NCBI RefSeq assembly: GCF_028640845.1
Contig: NC_080546.1
Location: 71,591,051-71,655,050 of the forward strand
From: Ahaetulla prasina
Taxonomy: Eukaryota > Chordata > Lepidosauria > Squamata > Colubridae
Length of the DNA: 64,000 nt
Direction: 5' to 3'
Part shown: positions 21,630 through 33,855 of the stretch, in pieces
Position numbering within the stretch: position 1 is the first letter of the stretch
Layout: each line of letters begins with the position of its first letter
Position numbers and translations under genes: made by a program
The notes under the pieces: model-generated
The model's database searches: none
Told to the model about the DNA's origin: nothing
Seen by the model: the letters and a program-made list of their open reading frames with translations, nothing else

Positions 21630-24600
21630 GAATTTTGAATTCCAGATAATGCTTTGATGGCCATACAATGGACCTCAGAGGTGCTTTTTTTCTTCAGAAG
21701 GGAACTGGAATTTTTCCTTGAGGAAGAAGAGAACATTTCACTTCTCATCCTCATCATACTCTGATGGCCATACAAAGGATATTGAGACAAAAATATTACA
21801 AAGGGCATTTTAATATTACATTGCAGACACCAATGTTGATTGATTATTTCATAATGCTATAGATCTTATAGATCTGTATTCTTACTAATTTTGTGTAAAA
21901 TATTATAACCTCCAAGAATGGATTGTTGGTATATGAATTTGATAAATACAAAAGAAGAGGGAGAAAGAAGAAGTGGACTGCATGGTTAGCATGCAAAATA
22001 TTCCCATGTTATCTCTGGCATGTCTATGAAGAAGAATTGGAAAAAATCATGCTTGACATGTTGGAAAGCTACATTAATTACCTTAATTCTTGACCTCCAA
22101 TTGGGTTAATATTCATATTACGGGTACAGGAGCTACTTACATTGCTGAAAAGGAAATTCCATTATAATATACAGAACTTGCATTTATGAGCATGAGCCTG
22201 GAGGATAATTTTGTTGGATTCTAATTTTGTTGATTTTGCTGTTATTACTGTTGAAATAGCAAAAGAAAGAAAGGAAGAGAGAGAGATTAGACAACATCAT
22301 TTAATACTATGGATACATAAATGATGAATTTGCTTTGAACCATACTGAAAAGCACTTACTATAGTTATATTTATAAGTAGCAAAAAGGACTATAATGGTT
22401 TTCTGCCAAATGAAATGTTACTGATTACTCTTTGGTGGTGTGAATAGATTTAGGTCCATGAGCTGTCAGTTCTACTACCATTTGCCCATAATCAGAATAG
22501 ATTACATTAGAGGGACCGTAGTCCTTGGCAGAAAAAAAATGGTTCCTACCTTGCTCTAAATTCTAGGCCAAAGAGTAAATAGTAAAATTGTTTTACAGGG
22601 CCAACAGATTATCAGCAAAAAAGGTTATTTCCATCAAATATGAAGCCTGATCAAGCACTGCAATTTTGTAAAAAGAATAGACCTCCTTGTATGCATCTCT
22701 CTAGATATACATGTGTTGAAATTTTGAATGATGTATAGTAGATGTATGCAATACTATATCATTCCCATGTTTTTATGAACTGCAGAAGTGATCATGTTTT
22801 GACAAGTCCACTCTACTTCTTTACTTTATGTAGCCAAGAAGGAAACAAACTTTCAGCCTTATGTCAAATTTCACCATGACCGCATATCCCATTTCTATGC
22901 TATTCTGCAGTTGGGGAAGTAATGACAGATGGTTTCTTGCAAGCCAGTGATGTCCAGAAAGAAGATTGGCAATAAATCACTGTGCTTAAGAGGTTCTGCA
23001 TCCAAATTGTGGTATCACCATTTTATGAAAAGCTAAACTAAAAATACTATAGCTTAATAGTATTTTTTAAAAAATTAATATAGCCAATTCAAATATTAAT
23101 ACATAGAATTTCAATTTAGCAGTGCACACATTTTCACTGATGCTTCTGCACTTGTTCAGCTATGTTCACAATGCCAATTTGAAATGCAATGACCAAATCT
23201 ATATTCAGTATTCTTATACACATAGACAGACACATGCACAAACCCCCATCATTTTAATCAACAATAGGACGGCATCTAGAGATAGAATTCTATGCTGAGC
23301 AAAACAATTGATTTCAATTCCTTAAGTACTTTCCATCATTTAGTTTTAGACATTTTATTTTTGAATGGCTGAAATCGGGAGTTTATATTGACATTCTTTT
23401 TTATTCTTTCATTCCTGTTCTTTTATATCTTTTATACATCCATAGAGATATATTCTTATCCTGTTCTTATATTCACCCCCCAATACATTGTAGTAGTATA
23501 TAATTCTATACTATCCATCGTTCTGCTAAACACCTAATTCTCACAGTACTGTCTAATGTATATGTGCATTTACCCACGTAGTATGGCTGTGGTATTATTA
23601 TTTATCCTTATTATTTTCTTTACGATCCCCTCTTATTCGTATTATAACTAGGATGATGATTGTGTTTAGTAGACATGGGATTATCCATCTTTTCATCTTC
23701 ACGATTTAATTAAGCCCACTTTTTCTATTCTTGAAATGAACCTATTAAAGATGTCAATCATTCATGCCCTGATGTAATAATGTCAGTTTACAATGGGCTA
23801 CTCTGAAAAGGCTTGTCTCTATAGAATTGGGTAGGTTTTTTTTTTTAAAAAAAGTTTAGGTTCTTCCAAGTGTGAAGCTCCTTTGACTTACTTTTCGGTG
23901 CTACTCATTTGCTCACTTTACAGTTGCTGTCATTACATCAAGTCACCATTAAATGATGTCATTTAATTATTAAGCATATACTTAAAATGATTTAACATAG
24001 CTGTTAAATAAAGCATTTTATTTAATTTAAGATGATACAGTACACCTAGAATGAGAAATGACATTATTACTTTAATAAAATAGACAAGTGTTTTAGTTAG
24101 TTAAAGTTTTCAGAAAACAAGCTTAATTCTTGAAGAATTTAGAAGAATGTAAGTCATCTTGCAGACTAAACTGCCATAAATAAAACTTAACCTTAATTTA
24201 AAGTTTTGATACTTTACTGAACCTCCAAATGATGTTTTGTTCTATTTTAATTGAAAGAGACATTTCTAAATTCCAGTGAAGGTGAGTTATAATTTACTTA
24301 TTTATATTTTCTAGCCATCAATTTAGGTACTTAAAGACCAGCAACCACCTTTCTGAGCAGTTGATTGAAAGTTGCTGTGTAATTGAGCAGACTCCTAATG
24401 TAGTATATAGGTAGGCTTAAATCCAACTGAAGAGATTGTTTTCTGCCTCTTTAACAAGCATATAATGCCACCAATTTCACGACTTTAAAGATTTTTCTAT
24501 TTTCACATGTCACAAAATCTCATATTTTATTCACAGACCTCTTGGCTGATTTTGCAATTTGGAAATCAGTAAGTAGGATAAAAGGATAATAAGCACAGGA

Positions 24601-24780
24601 GAGCATGCAACGCAAGGCATCTGCGGAATCAGAAGAAATATATACTTGGTACTTGAAAATGGCAAACATATGAATTGCTTAAAACATATATTTATTTATT
24701 TACATGGTTATTTATGCCACTTAATTAGCTCACCTGAAAGTATCAGCAGCAATTTATATTCATCAGCAGAGATTAAAATA
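21630..24780. other. No recognised feature over ~3.1 kb
   Basis: AT-rich DNA. 'ctggaattttgaattccag' at 21630 is a small palindrome; a GA-rich stretch lies at 22258-22286; T10/A8 at 23837-23852. No open frame above 60 codons with a recognisable domain. Confidence 0.5.
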
Positions 24781-24785
24781 GTCCT

Positions 24786-25110
24786 CGACTTACAACCAAA
24801 ATTGGATCCAAAATTTCTGTTGCTAAGTGAGACAGTTAAGTGAATTTTGCCCCATTTTACAACCTTTCTTACCACAATTGTTTCACTTAACTGCAGTTGT
24901 TAAATTAGTAATATGGTTGTTAAGTGAACTTGGCTTTCCCACTGATTTTGCTGGTCAGAAGGTTACAAAAGGTGATTCTAGGACACTGCAAACCATCATA
25001 AATAAGAACCATTTGCTAAGCATCCTAATTTTGATCATGTAACCATGGGGATGCTGCAACCATCATTAAGTGTCAAAAAAAGTTATTAGTCACTTTTTCA
25101 GTACCATGAT
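24786..25110 (+). mobile_element. DNA transposon MITE ('tagtcctcgacttacaac' family)
   Basis: It starts 'tagtcctcgacttacaacc' and contains 'gttgctaagtgagacagttaagtg', 'ggttgttaagtgaacttggctttcccac' and 'gatcatgtaaccatggggatgctgc'. It is the inverse of 8673-8960. The right terminus is missing because LINE tail sequence begins at 25111. Confidence 0.7.
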
Positions 25111-25255
25111 GAAGGTATCTTTTCTTTTATGTACAGTGAGAGCATATGCACCAAGACAAATTCCTTGTGTGTCCAGTCACACTTGGCTAATAAAAATTTC
25201 TATTCTATTCTATTCTATTCTATTCTATTCTATTCTATTCTATTCTATTCTATTC
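25111..25255 (+). mobile_element. Solo 3' tail of the (ATTCT)n LINE with an 11-unit AATAG array
   Basis: 'gtatcttttcttttatgtacagtgagagcatatgcacc' to 'cacttggctaataaaaatttctattct' matches 18277-18386 with a few differences. (ATTCT) continues to 25255. It is truncated to ~90 bp plus the array. Confidence 0.85.
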
Positions 25256-25446
25256 ATTGTAACATTTAATGTTTACTAAATGAACTGTAAAATCGAAAAC
25301 TATCTGTAATGTCACTTCTATTGACTCCTATGGCCCACTGAGCTAAGCTTTTAGGTATATCAGTTTCTGATTTTTGTGTCATCTAAGTTTCATTCAGATT
25401 CTTTCTTACTGAAACTTTTGAAAAACAAGTCATCAATAATCAATCA

Positions 25447-25590
25447 CAATAGAGCTGGAAGGGACCTTGGAGGTCTTCTAGTCCAACCTCCTACTTAAGC
25501 AGGAGACCCTATACTATTTCAGATAAGTGGTTGTCCAATCTTTTCTTAAAACCTCCAGTGATGAAGCACTACAACTTCTGAAGACAAGTT
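25447..25590 (-). mobile_element. CR1 LINE 3' end
   Basis: 'agagctggaagggaccttggaggtcttctagtccaacc' and 'agcaggagaccctatactatttcagataagtgg' are the reversed CR1 3' UTR and ORF end. Confidence 0.85.
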
Positions 25591-25599
25591 ATTTACTTT

Positions 25600-26240
25600 T
25601 TTTTTATAATATAATTTTTTTACAATGTTTGCAATACAATTTGAGGTTATTACTAATCATTGCTGTGGTTGTTACTGTCCTAGAAACTTAGAGAAATTGT
25701 GTTATTTTAGAGTAAATCCTTACATATTCAAAACTGCACAGTCTCTGGACTGCGAATGCCCAGAATCATTAAAGGTGTATAAAATGAATGAATGAATGAA
25801 TGCGTTCATGAATGAAATAATATAAGAGTTGAGAAATACTAAGCTTTGACAAACTATGCAAACTATTTAGAGAATATTGCATAAAAATGAGGGCCATTTG
25901 TAAAGTAAAACCCAAAAACTGATTATACAGAGTGAGGATTAGCTAAAGAATAAAAGTCTGCATAGGAAATGAAATGGATAGATGAAAACAGGCAAGATTT
26001 CCTGGCTGGGTAGAAGTAAAAAAGAAGCACTTTGCATTTTGTTGCATGTTTTCCTTGTCTCTTTCTCCTCTTCCTTCTTTTCCATCATTTTCTTCCAGAG
26101 ATGTAGTCAGTTTTATTCTTGTAAGGTCCATCTGGCAAAATCCATGTTTACAGTTACTGACTGTTACTGGAAGAAGGTCCTGTGCCATAAATAGATTGTT
26201 GATCCTGAAGAATATAATGAAATGTACTATATCTTTATCC
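25600..26240. other. No gene; (TGAA)n microsatellite
   Basis: A (TGAA)n array occupies about 25783-25818. The overlapping open frames at 25943-26339 on both strands lack domains. Confidence 0.5.
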
Positions 26241-26248
26241 TCCATTTC

Positions 26249-26447
26249 CAGACTGTATGACTATAACTTGTTGCTGGCAATCCTTATGATTTATATTGAT
26301 ATATTGATCATCAATTGTGTTGTAAATGTTGTACCTTGATGAACGTATCTTTTCTTTTATGTACACTGAGAGCATATGCACCAAGACAAATTCCTTGTGT
26401 GTCCAATCACACTTGGCCAATAAAAATTCTATTCTATTCTATTCTAT
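26249..26447 (+). mobile_element. Solo 3' tail of the (ATTCT)n LINE, nearly identical to 18182-18386
   Basis: From 'gactgtatgactataacttg' to '(attct)n' I count about two differences from the long LINE at 18182 (gatc for gacc, and a shorter A run) over ~180 bp. Confidence 0.9.
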
Positions 26448-26457
26448 ATGATTACAG

Positions 26458-26594
26458 CAGTGGTAGGATTAAAGTAATTTAACAACCGGTTTTCTGCCCT
26501 AATGATTTCTTCCAACAACCAGTTTGCCAAACTGCTCTGAAAATTAACAACCGGTTCTCCCGAAGTGGTGCGAACTAGCTGAATCCCACCACTG
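26458..26594. mobile_element. 137-bp hAT MITE (CAGTGGTGGGATTCA family)
   Basis: Termini CAGTGGTAGGATT and GAATCCCACCACTG, with perfect 8-bp duplications gattacag at 26450-26457 and 26595-26602. The interior 'caaccggttctcccgaagtggtgcgaact' matches 53189-53325, which is also 137 bp. Confidence 0.9.
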
Positions 26595-26596
26595 GA

Positions 26597-26745
26597 TTAC
26601 AGGTAATCTTCAAGTTATGATTATAATGGAGCCTGCCAGGATCCATTGGAGTGAATCACATCAAATGAATGTGATCACTCTCTGCTTTCGCCCACACATT
26701 CTCTAATCAAATGTGCAGGTCGTTAAGTGCATATCAGGTATCTCA
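26597..26745 (+). mobile_element. MITE fragment related to the 'caggtagtcct' family
   Basis: 'acaggtaatcttcaagttatgattataatggagcctgcc' resembles the family end, and 'gtcgttaagtgcatatcagg' follows. Only partly preserved. Confidence 0.4.
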
Positions 26746-27129
26746 GGATGGGGAAGGCCATCGTGATGGAACATGGCAGCTGATTTAGACCATCCAAGGT
26801 CTCTCACAACCCACTGAGATGGGTGGGGTCACATCTCTGGGCGCCCACAATTGTTCCCCCTCATCCTGCCACACCGAGTCACTTACTTGTGAAGATCTAG
26901 TGATCTCCTTTGTCTCCTTTCCAGTCTCTCTGCTGTGGTTTCTTTGCTTGTTTCGTCTCAGCACAAAAAGTGTTTGCAAGCCAATGAGACTTTGGGGCAA
27001 ATGCTCTTTGGCCGGATCTGGTGCAGACCTTAGTTAGCCAATAACAGAGGCCTAAAATACTATAGTGGAAGATTACACAAGATCTCACATGATCTACAGT
27101 ACTTAGGTAGGTACCGAGGCCTAAAGACT

Positions 27130-27187
27130 GAGGGACTCTGGGAGTTGAAGTCCACAAGTCTAAAGGGACCAAGGTTGGAGACCCCTG
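27130..27187. mobile_element. hAT MITE arm
   Basis: 'ctctgggagttgaagtccacaagtctaaagg' then 'ccaaggttggagacccctgg' is one arm of the palindromic MITE seen complete at 10731 and 32075. Confidence 0.55.
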
Positions 27188-27189
27188 GT

Positions 27190-29330
27190 CTAATGACATA
27201 TCTCTCAGCATCTCTAACGCATGCAAGCCCTTGTGGTGGAAACTACAAAGCCAGTAGGGGAAGTATATAGCTTCCAGATTTCTCTGAAATATATAGCACT
27301 TTACCTGCATTTTATAAATGTACACAAGAATTTTATTTTTATTTATAGTTTTGCTATAAAATACTCAAATAAGATACACTGCATTTTCTTTTTTCTCAAA
27401 CACACACACAAACACACTCAGAGAGAGCAGAAACCAGAGAGATGTCTGATAGCTTTTCCCTTTGCATTCTCTAATTTCCTTATTATATTAGCATGACAGA
27501 AAAATGATCAAATGATTACAGATGAGTTGGTTTGCAGAAAAAGTAGATAGGTCTCCAAAAGTTGCTTTGAGAAGAGGCATGATTTATATGAAGCTGATGA
27601 AAACAATGTGTGTAATTTGAGGTGAAGATAATGAAGAGAGTCCAAGGCAAACTGTATAATACCGAGGTCTTAAATTGTAAGCAAACTTAATTGTTGATGC
27701 TGTGCAATGTCTTTACTATTACCTGCCATGGATATAAATAAATACCTGTACAGCTAGGTTATCTTAATTTCACGATGTGAATACTGATGACTATTTCTTT
27801 GAAAAAATAACTAAAATGCTTTGTTCTACTTTCATATTGCGTGAAAAAGCTTAATTCCATAATTTCTTTCAAGAAATGCCTACACAGTGCCTTTGGCATT
27901 TTGGCAACCTTGCCATTATCTACAAATGCACATTCAAAGACATCTATTTGCATTTCTGCAACATTTGTTAGCAACTTCAATCACCATCACAAAAGCATAA
28001 ATGTCAGCTGAGAATTCTACAACAGCTTGTTGCCATGGGTAACTTCAACAACAATGTTCTCCCAAAAGTCAAGACATAAAATAAATCTGAGTAGCAGCAT
28101 TTTCATCTTTATGGCCTTGGTAAAACTGCTTGGTTTTTCACAGCCTTACCTAGTTCAAATAAAGCAGTATGGAAATTCAGAAAATTTAGTGTAGTATGCA
28201 TGCAACATTATGTATTTCTGGGTTGATGGAATACATCTTCAAGTACTTCAAAGGTCATGTTTGCCCACTTTATTGGATTTTCTAAGAGGAGATTTTAAAA
28301 AAAGAAAAGAAAAAGGCACTTTCAGGTCAAGCTTGATTCATGGTGATTGTATTCATGCAGTTTTCATGGCAGCATTATGGAAATGGTTTGTCATGGTCTG
28401 ATTCTGAATGTTTAGATGCAGAGATGACAAACAATGCTGCTAATCACCAATAAAAAAAAAGAATGTGGTTTATAAACACATACATTATTCCTTAACTTAT
28501 AGTCTGATATGCTAGAACCAGGACATGTTTTGAATGTCAAAAATATTCTTCATGTTTTGACTATTTTAATTCAGTTTAAGGGAAAGAAATTACTTAGAAT
28601 TTTGTTCAAAGGGGTTGGATCTTTTATTTTCATGTTGGAAGATTACTCCCAGGGTGAAAATTAGCAACAACAAAGTGAGAAAAAGTATATTCTTTATTCT
28701 ACAAAAGTCCCAACATTTTTCAGTGGTTTAGCCTATCATTACCTAAAATGAGCAAACAAGCAAATGCCATTGCCTAATTACAGTACATATTTCAAATGTA
28801 CCTGAAATACACCTAAAATATGTATTAATCTATCAAGGAAAAAAATGCACCTGTACATGTTTCCCAAAGAAGAAAGAAAATAATATGAAGAGATTGAAAA
28901 ACAAATACAAAACATAAAAAAAAAAGACAAAGGACAGATAATTTCCCTTGGGAAACATTCATTAATTACATTCAGATTAAACAGTTGTTGAAATATTGAG
29001 TTGAGCAAGACTAATAATGACATGAAAAAAACAAGAAGCAAAATTTAAATTGAAAGAAAGAAGAGCCATAAAATATGAACTACTGCAAAAAGGAAAGCTA
29101 CACATACCTGAAAACTATAGTAACCAAAGAAGAATAAACATATTACTATGGTATTAAACATCTGTAGTGGTAAAAGCCACAATAAATACATCAGTCAACC
29201 AACTAAAAGGAAAATAAAACAAATAGTTTGTAAAGGATAGAAGTACTCAAAATGTGAGCTGGAAGAATGCTGTAAATTGATAGAAAAAGCAATGAAAATC
29301 TGCATGTGTTTGAAATTACTCCCTCAGCGT
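27190..29330. other. No gene; a weak SINE-like scrap at 28310-28400
   Basis: 'gattcatggtgattgtattcatgcagttttcatggcagcattatggaaatggttt' resembles a segment common to squamate SINEs, with low certainty. The rest is AT-rich and unassigned. Confidence 0.35.
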
Positions 29331-29335
29331 GGATT

Positions 29336-29446
29336 TTGAAGACAGGCCCCCATAATAATCTCTATGAAATCCTGCTGGATGGCTTTGGACCAGTCACACA
29401 CTTTCAGGCCAATCCGTCTCACAGCAATGTTGTAGGAAGGAGTATT
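29336..29446 (+). mobile_element. MIR/CORE-SINE-like fragment
   Basis: 'tcctgctggatggctttggaccagtcacacactttcaggccaatccgtctcacagcaatgttgt' parallels the CORE-SINE body ('ccttgggccagtcac...cctcacagggttgttg'). The same body in the opposite orientation lies at 36770-36860. Confidence 0.55.
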
Positions 29447-29483
29447 AGATATGTCTGATACTCTGAGATGGGATAAGTCATCA

Positions 29484-29551
29484 TCTTCTTTTTCTTCTTC
29501 TTCTTCTCCTTCTCCTTCTCTTTCTCCTCCTCCTCCTCTTCCTCCTCCTCC
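29484..29551 (+). repeat. 68-nt pure pyrimidine tract (TTC/TCC)n
   Basis: Uninterrupted C/T on the plus strand. On the minus strand it produces a false acidic ORF (29324-29572) fused to the SINE fragment. Confidence 0.85.
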
Positions 29552-29574
29552 ATCATCATCATCAGATTCCATAA

Positions 29575-30650
29575 TTATTTTATATCAAAAGTGATTAGAG
29601 TAATCAGAGTCCACAACCTGCTGATCCAAAAATCTTCCAAATTTGTAAATTTCAATTTGACAGAAGTAAAAAAAAAAAAGTTAACTAGATATGAGTATAG
29701 ATATAGTATTAACTGTACTAAATGAAATGAAAATATATATTTGTCATGAATTACTAACTTCAAAAATTATTTTAGGTTAATATCTAACTAGTCTCTGTGC
29801 AGGGATTCTAGGAGACTTCTGAATTTTCTTATCATTTGAAGGTAATGTAATTTTCCTGTCCTAATTTTTTCTCTACTTTTGTTGGCAAACTTTTTTTTAC
29901 CATTGGCAGAACATGGTGCCAGATGGCAGAAAGCATTTCAAACTGACAGTAATGGTTTTTACCAGCAAAAGTGACTTGTGGTTTATCTGTATCCTGTGCA
30001 GGTGACACATTTTAAAATTAGGATTAAACTCTAAGCATCTGGATGTTATTTTTAGGTTTCTTGGTGATTAATCTGTATTAATGAGCTCAAAACTTGTCCA
30101 GCACGCAGCTGTCATTTTCTCTCTTTTTTGTTTCTTGTCATCATGTCTGCTGTCTTTATATGCCTTGTTTAAATTTGCATGACTGAACTGTGGTAAAAAA
30201 AATGATCCCATTCATAAATGTACATATTTACCTGTTTTGTGGATGGATTGTCAAAGTGTCATGCTTTTATGGTCATTAGTGGGTGTGTTTTTTTCCTGCA
30301 TTTGATGTTATAAAACTTTCCCTTGCTTATCATTTTATTATTATTTAAAACTCCCTCACTACACTCTTGAACAGCGAACAGAAAAAAATCAAGCAAAGAA
30401 GTCATTCAATAAAGTAGTTTCTCAGGATGGAGTTAGCTAAAAATTCACAACTTAAAATATACTTAAGATTCCTCTATGCTTTACATTAGTCAAAGATACT
30501 TTGGATAGATGAGTACTTGGGTGGTTGCTAACAGGGAATTTGAGAGCTGGGAACTAAATCATAGATATATCGTGTACTCACTGAGTGTTGAGTTATTCCT
30601 GCCTTTTTATAACACAAGAAAATGCCGTATGGATAACATTCTGAGAAAGT
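29575..30650. other. No recognised feature
   Basis: AT-rich DNA with short homopolymer runs; no supported gene. Confidence 0.5.
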
Positions 30651-30653
30651 TAT

Positions 30654-31760
30654 TTATTTAATTAATTTATTTAAAACATTTATATAGTCGCCCATCCTTC
30701 AACCAGCTCTGGGTGGCTGCCAAACCAAATTTAAAGCACATATAAAATTATTTTAAAACTATAAAACAAAATCAATTAAAAAATTAAACATTAAAAACAA
30801 CAAAAGTTTGGCACCCAGTCAGTTCCAATGTATGACCATCTAATCTCCTAATACCTGGGGAGAAAGCAACATATTTAAAGGTTTTTGGAAGGCAAAAAGA
30901 TTGGAGGCCTGTGGAACCTCAGAGACACATAGGACAGAAGCTGCCACAGGGGAAAAAAAAAGACATTTCCAATTTGTTATCAGATGGCAATATTTAGAGG
31001 AAGGGGCTAAAAATGTTCTATCTGACCTTGTAGGAGTGGTAGATATCCTAGAGAAAAATGGTCCTGAGGATAACCTGGCTCTGTGCTATAAAGTGTTAAA
31101 AAGTGATAACCAGCCCATCGAATTGCACTCAAAATAACTGGAAGCCAGAGTAGTTCATCCGACATAGGTTTTACATGGGGAAACCTAGGAGTTTCCATTA
31201 CTGTGTCTCATTCTGGAGTAGTTGAAGTTTCCAGGTGGTCTTCAAAGGCAGCCCCATGTAGACTGCATTGCAGATCAAGGCATCAGTTGCCATGAGAAAG
31301 TCCTCCCAGGACACAACTTCCCATTTAACAGTAACAGAGTTGGAAGGGACCTTGGAGGTCGTCTAGTCCAACCCCCTGCTCATGCAGGAGACCTGTACTA
31401 GGGATTCGAACCGCCAAACCCACAGCTGACATCTACTGCTCAAGCAGGAGCTATGAGTTGAAGAGGATTTTCAAATTGTGCACTAGCAAAGTACAGAGAA
31501 GTCCCACCCTGCCCAGACTCCCACCCTGTCCAGAACAGAGAGTCACCTGGTTCTGGGGTGGTGGTGTAAAAAACTAGCCACATCTTCATCCCAGGTTGTG
31601 TCAAAGCCGGTTCCTGCCTATCCCTGTCTTTAATGCCTCATGCACTCAGCCAACACCTAGCCACTTATCTGGCTAGGGATGGAGATATATAATTAAGTAT
31701 TGTCAGCATACTGATGATACCAAACCCCATGCCAATGGAAGACCACCTCTAGAAGGGAGT
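30654..31760 (-). mobile_element. Old L2-like LINE, minus strand, with a CR1 3' end inside
   Basis: 'tatttatttaattaatttatttaaaacatttatatagtcgcccat' is a reversed 3' end. 'ccatgtagactgcattgcag' (31253) corresponds to the Y-C-N-A-L-Y-M-G motif region, and 'gtcagcatactgatgatacc' (31700) to the YADD region. The copy is highly diverged. At 31330-31395 'agagttggaagggaccttggaggtcgtctagtccaac' is a CR1 3' end (minus), followed by a SINE-like 'agggattcgaaccgcc'. Confidence 0.65.
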
Positions 31761-32074
31761 TTGAATTGTACTACAAAAAACATGTATTTTAATTCAAAAG
31801 TCAATTTTGAAAATTGTCCTATGCAAATATAATCCGACATCACAAATGGATAAGAAAGTGAGTCAAAAAAGTTGTTCGATGAATGTATACTTTTGAAACT
31901 AGTTGCATATTTTAAAAGAACTCTGAATATAGTGGGAAAGTCAAAAGCCAGCCTTTGAATTTTGTGATTATAATTTGTTGCTTAAAAAAATATGCACAAA
32001 ATGTATGTTAAGAGGAAGCACATACAATAACACATTTTGATATAGAAAAGTTCTTTCCAATAAATGGAAGAGGT

Positions 32075-32152
32075 CAGGGGTCTGCAAACTTGGCTCTTTT
32101 AAGAATTGTGGACTTCAACTCCCAGAGTCCCTCAGCCAGTTTGCAGACCCCC
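32075..32152. mobile_element. 78-bp palindromic hAT MITE
   Basis: CAGGGGTCTGCAAACT at the left mirrors AGTTTGCAGACCCC at the right, with 'gtggacttcaactcccagagtccctcagcc' inside. The expected 8-bp duplication is not clear. Confidence 0.65.
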
Positions 32153-32299
32153 ATACAAGGTATAGGAACCATTCCCTATTTTTTTTAAAAAAATTGTGCT
32201 TGAAAATGCATACAAATATTAAAGTTTATTTAGCAAGTAATAAAAATAAAATGAATACACCAAATGTATACAAAGAAACAATAATATTATCCACTACTG

Positions 32300-32536
32300 G
32301 GTTGGGCATATTTGGAACCAGGTCACATGAGGCAGGCCAGCATGTCCATGCATGCACACACAGCTTGATTCAAGCAGGCCACCAGCAGTTGAGCATGTAG
32401 GCTCCGATCCGCTGCTTGTGCAAGCTGAGCTGTGGGTATGCGCAGACGTATCAGTTCTCTGCTCATGCAGTCCAATTCCCCATCTCTCCCCCCACCCGCA
32501 GCTGGGCTGCCTAGCCGCAAAGGTTGGGGACCCCTG
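32300..32536. mobile_element. hAT-like element, one clear terminus
   Basis: The right end GGTTGGGGACCCCTG is a standard hAT end; the left end is eroded ('ggttgggcatatttggaacc'). Candidate flanks cactactg and cactagag match 6/8. The GC-rich interior makes overlapping false ORFs on both strands. Confidence 0.5.
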
Positions 32537-32544
32537 CACTAGAG

Positions 32545-33170
32545 GAGATACCTTTTAGTTAGTACAAATATAAATATTCTTTTTAGGTAGCTTAAACATA
32601 TTTTGTTGAATGATTATTGTAGAATGAAGGATTTAGCAATTTTTTTAAAAAAAAGAAAATAAAAATGTTACTTTGATTCCTAAATAGATAATACACACCA
32701 CACTCCTACTTTCCCTATCACTATCCATTTATTTTGAATAAGAATTATGCAGGTCATCCAATTTGTCTCTTCCTGCCTACTCTGTACACTGCGGATGGGT
32801 TTAGAAACCTGGTGAAAATAAAATGCATAAAATTACTTATTTCTAAATCAAAAGCCTAATAGCTTTCTTCCCATCATGCTACTTTTAATTTGCTGCAAAC
32901 TTTCAGTCGGAACAGACTAAGAACCTTGGTTCTTACAAACAGTTTGGACTATTGTGTACTCTATGATTTTACCTCATATCTAGCTGAAAAAACAGCTGCC
33001 CTGAAATTGATACCAGACAGATATTTTTCACTACAACTCATCAGATTCATGTTGACAGGGATGTTATTGTTATTGTTCAACAAACATTGGATGTCATCAG
33101 CAGAAGAAACCCTTAAATATTAACAATAAAATACCAACATACACAATTATCTTTTGTTTTAGTAGCATTC
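32545..33170. other. No recognised feature
   Basis: AT-rich; the 77-codon open frame at 32890-33123 has no recognised domain. Confidence 0.45.
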
Positions 33171-33178
33171 ATATAGTA

Positions 33179-33855
33179 CAGTGATGGCTAACCTTTTTGC
33201 ATACCAGGATGGAGGGGTGAGGGAAAGGTTCGCACACGCGCGTGCCCACACCCATAATTCTATGCGCCCCACCTGCGTATGTGCATGCAATCCCCCCTCC
33301 CACTCCGGTCCTGGCACGCGATAGCCCAGTAGGCCCGTTTTTCTTTCTCACCTGGCTCCAGGTCCTCTCTTTGCATCTGGGGAGGGCGAAAACAGCGTTC
33401 CCCACCCCCTCAGAGGCTCACAGTAGGCCCAAAATGGCCCGTTTCCCAACTTCCGGTGGCACAGGAAGTGACTTTTTTGCTGTCCCCAGCCTCCAGAGCC
33501 TCTTTAGGAGTCTAGAGAGAGGCTCTGGAGGCTGGGTACAGCAAAAAAGTCACTTCCTGTGCAACTGGAAGTTGGGAAACAGGCCATTTTAGGCCTCCAG
33601 AGGGCCTGGGGAAGGCGATTTTTACCCTCCCTAGATGCATCTGGAGCCAAGTGAGGAAAAAAAAATGGACCTTCCCCACCCCCTGCAGGCCCTCCGGAGC
33701 CAAGAAACAGCCTGTTTCTCTACTTCTGGTGGGCCCAGAAGGCCCAAAAATCAGCTGGCTGGTGTGCGCACGCGCGCTGGAGCTGAGCTGGCGTGCCCAC
33801 TGATATTGTTACATGTGCCACCTGTGGCACGTGTGCCATAGGTTCGCCATCACGG
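33179..33855. mobile_element. 677-bp hAT element (CAGTGATGG family)
   Basis: Termini CAGTGATGGCTAACC and GGTTCGCCATCACGG, with perfect duplications atatagta at 33171-33178 and 33856-33863. The interior is GC-rich, has no transposase frame, and holds a long near-perfect inverted repeat (separate entry). The open frames inside (33242-33592 plus; 33512-33703 minus) reflect the palindrome, not coding. Confidence 0.9.
33425..33596. repeat. Inverted repeat, 79-bp arms, 14-nt loop, inside hAT element
   Basis: 33425-33503 pairs with 33518-33596 without gaps; I count five mismatches. The arms include 'acaggaagtgacttttttgc' and its complement. A transcript would fold into one long hairpin. Confidence 0.9.

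Noticed and set aside
28210..28401. 63-codon ORF
   Set aside because: It overlaps weak SINE-like text and has no domain.
29324..29572. Acidic 82-codon ORF on the minus strand
   Set aside because: The acidic part is the TTC/TCC tract and the rest is a SINE fragment read backwards.
33242..33592. 116-codon Pro-rich ORF
   Set aside because: It spans the palindrome of a hAT element; no transposase motif.
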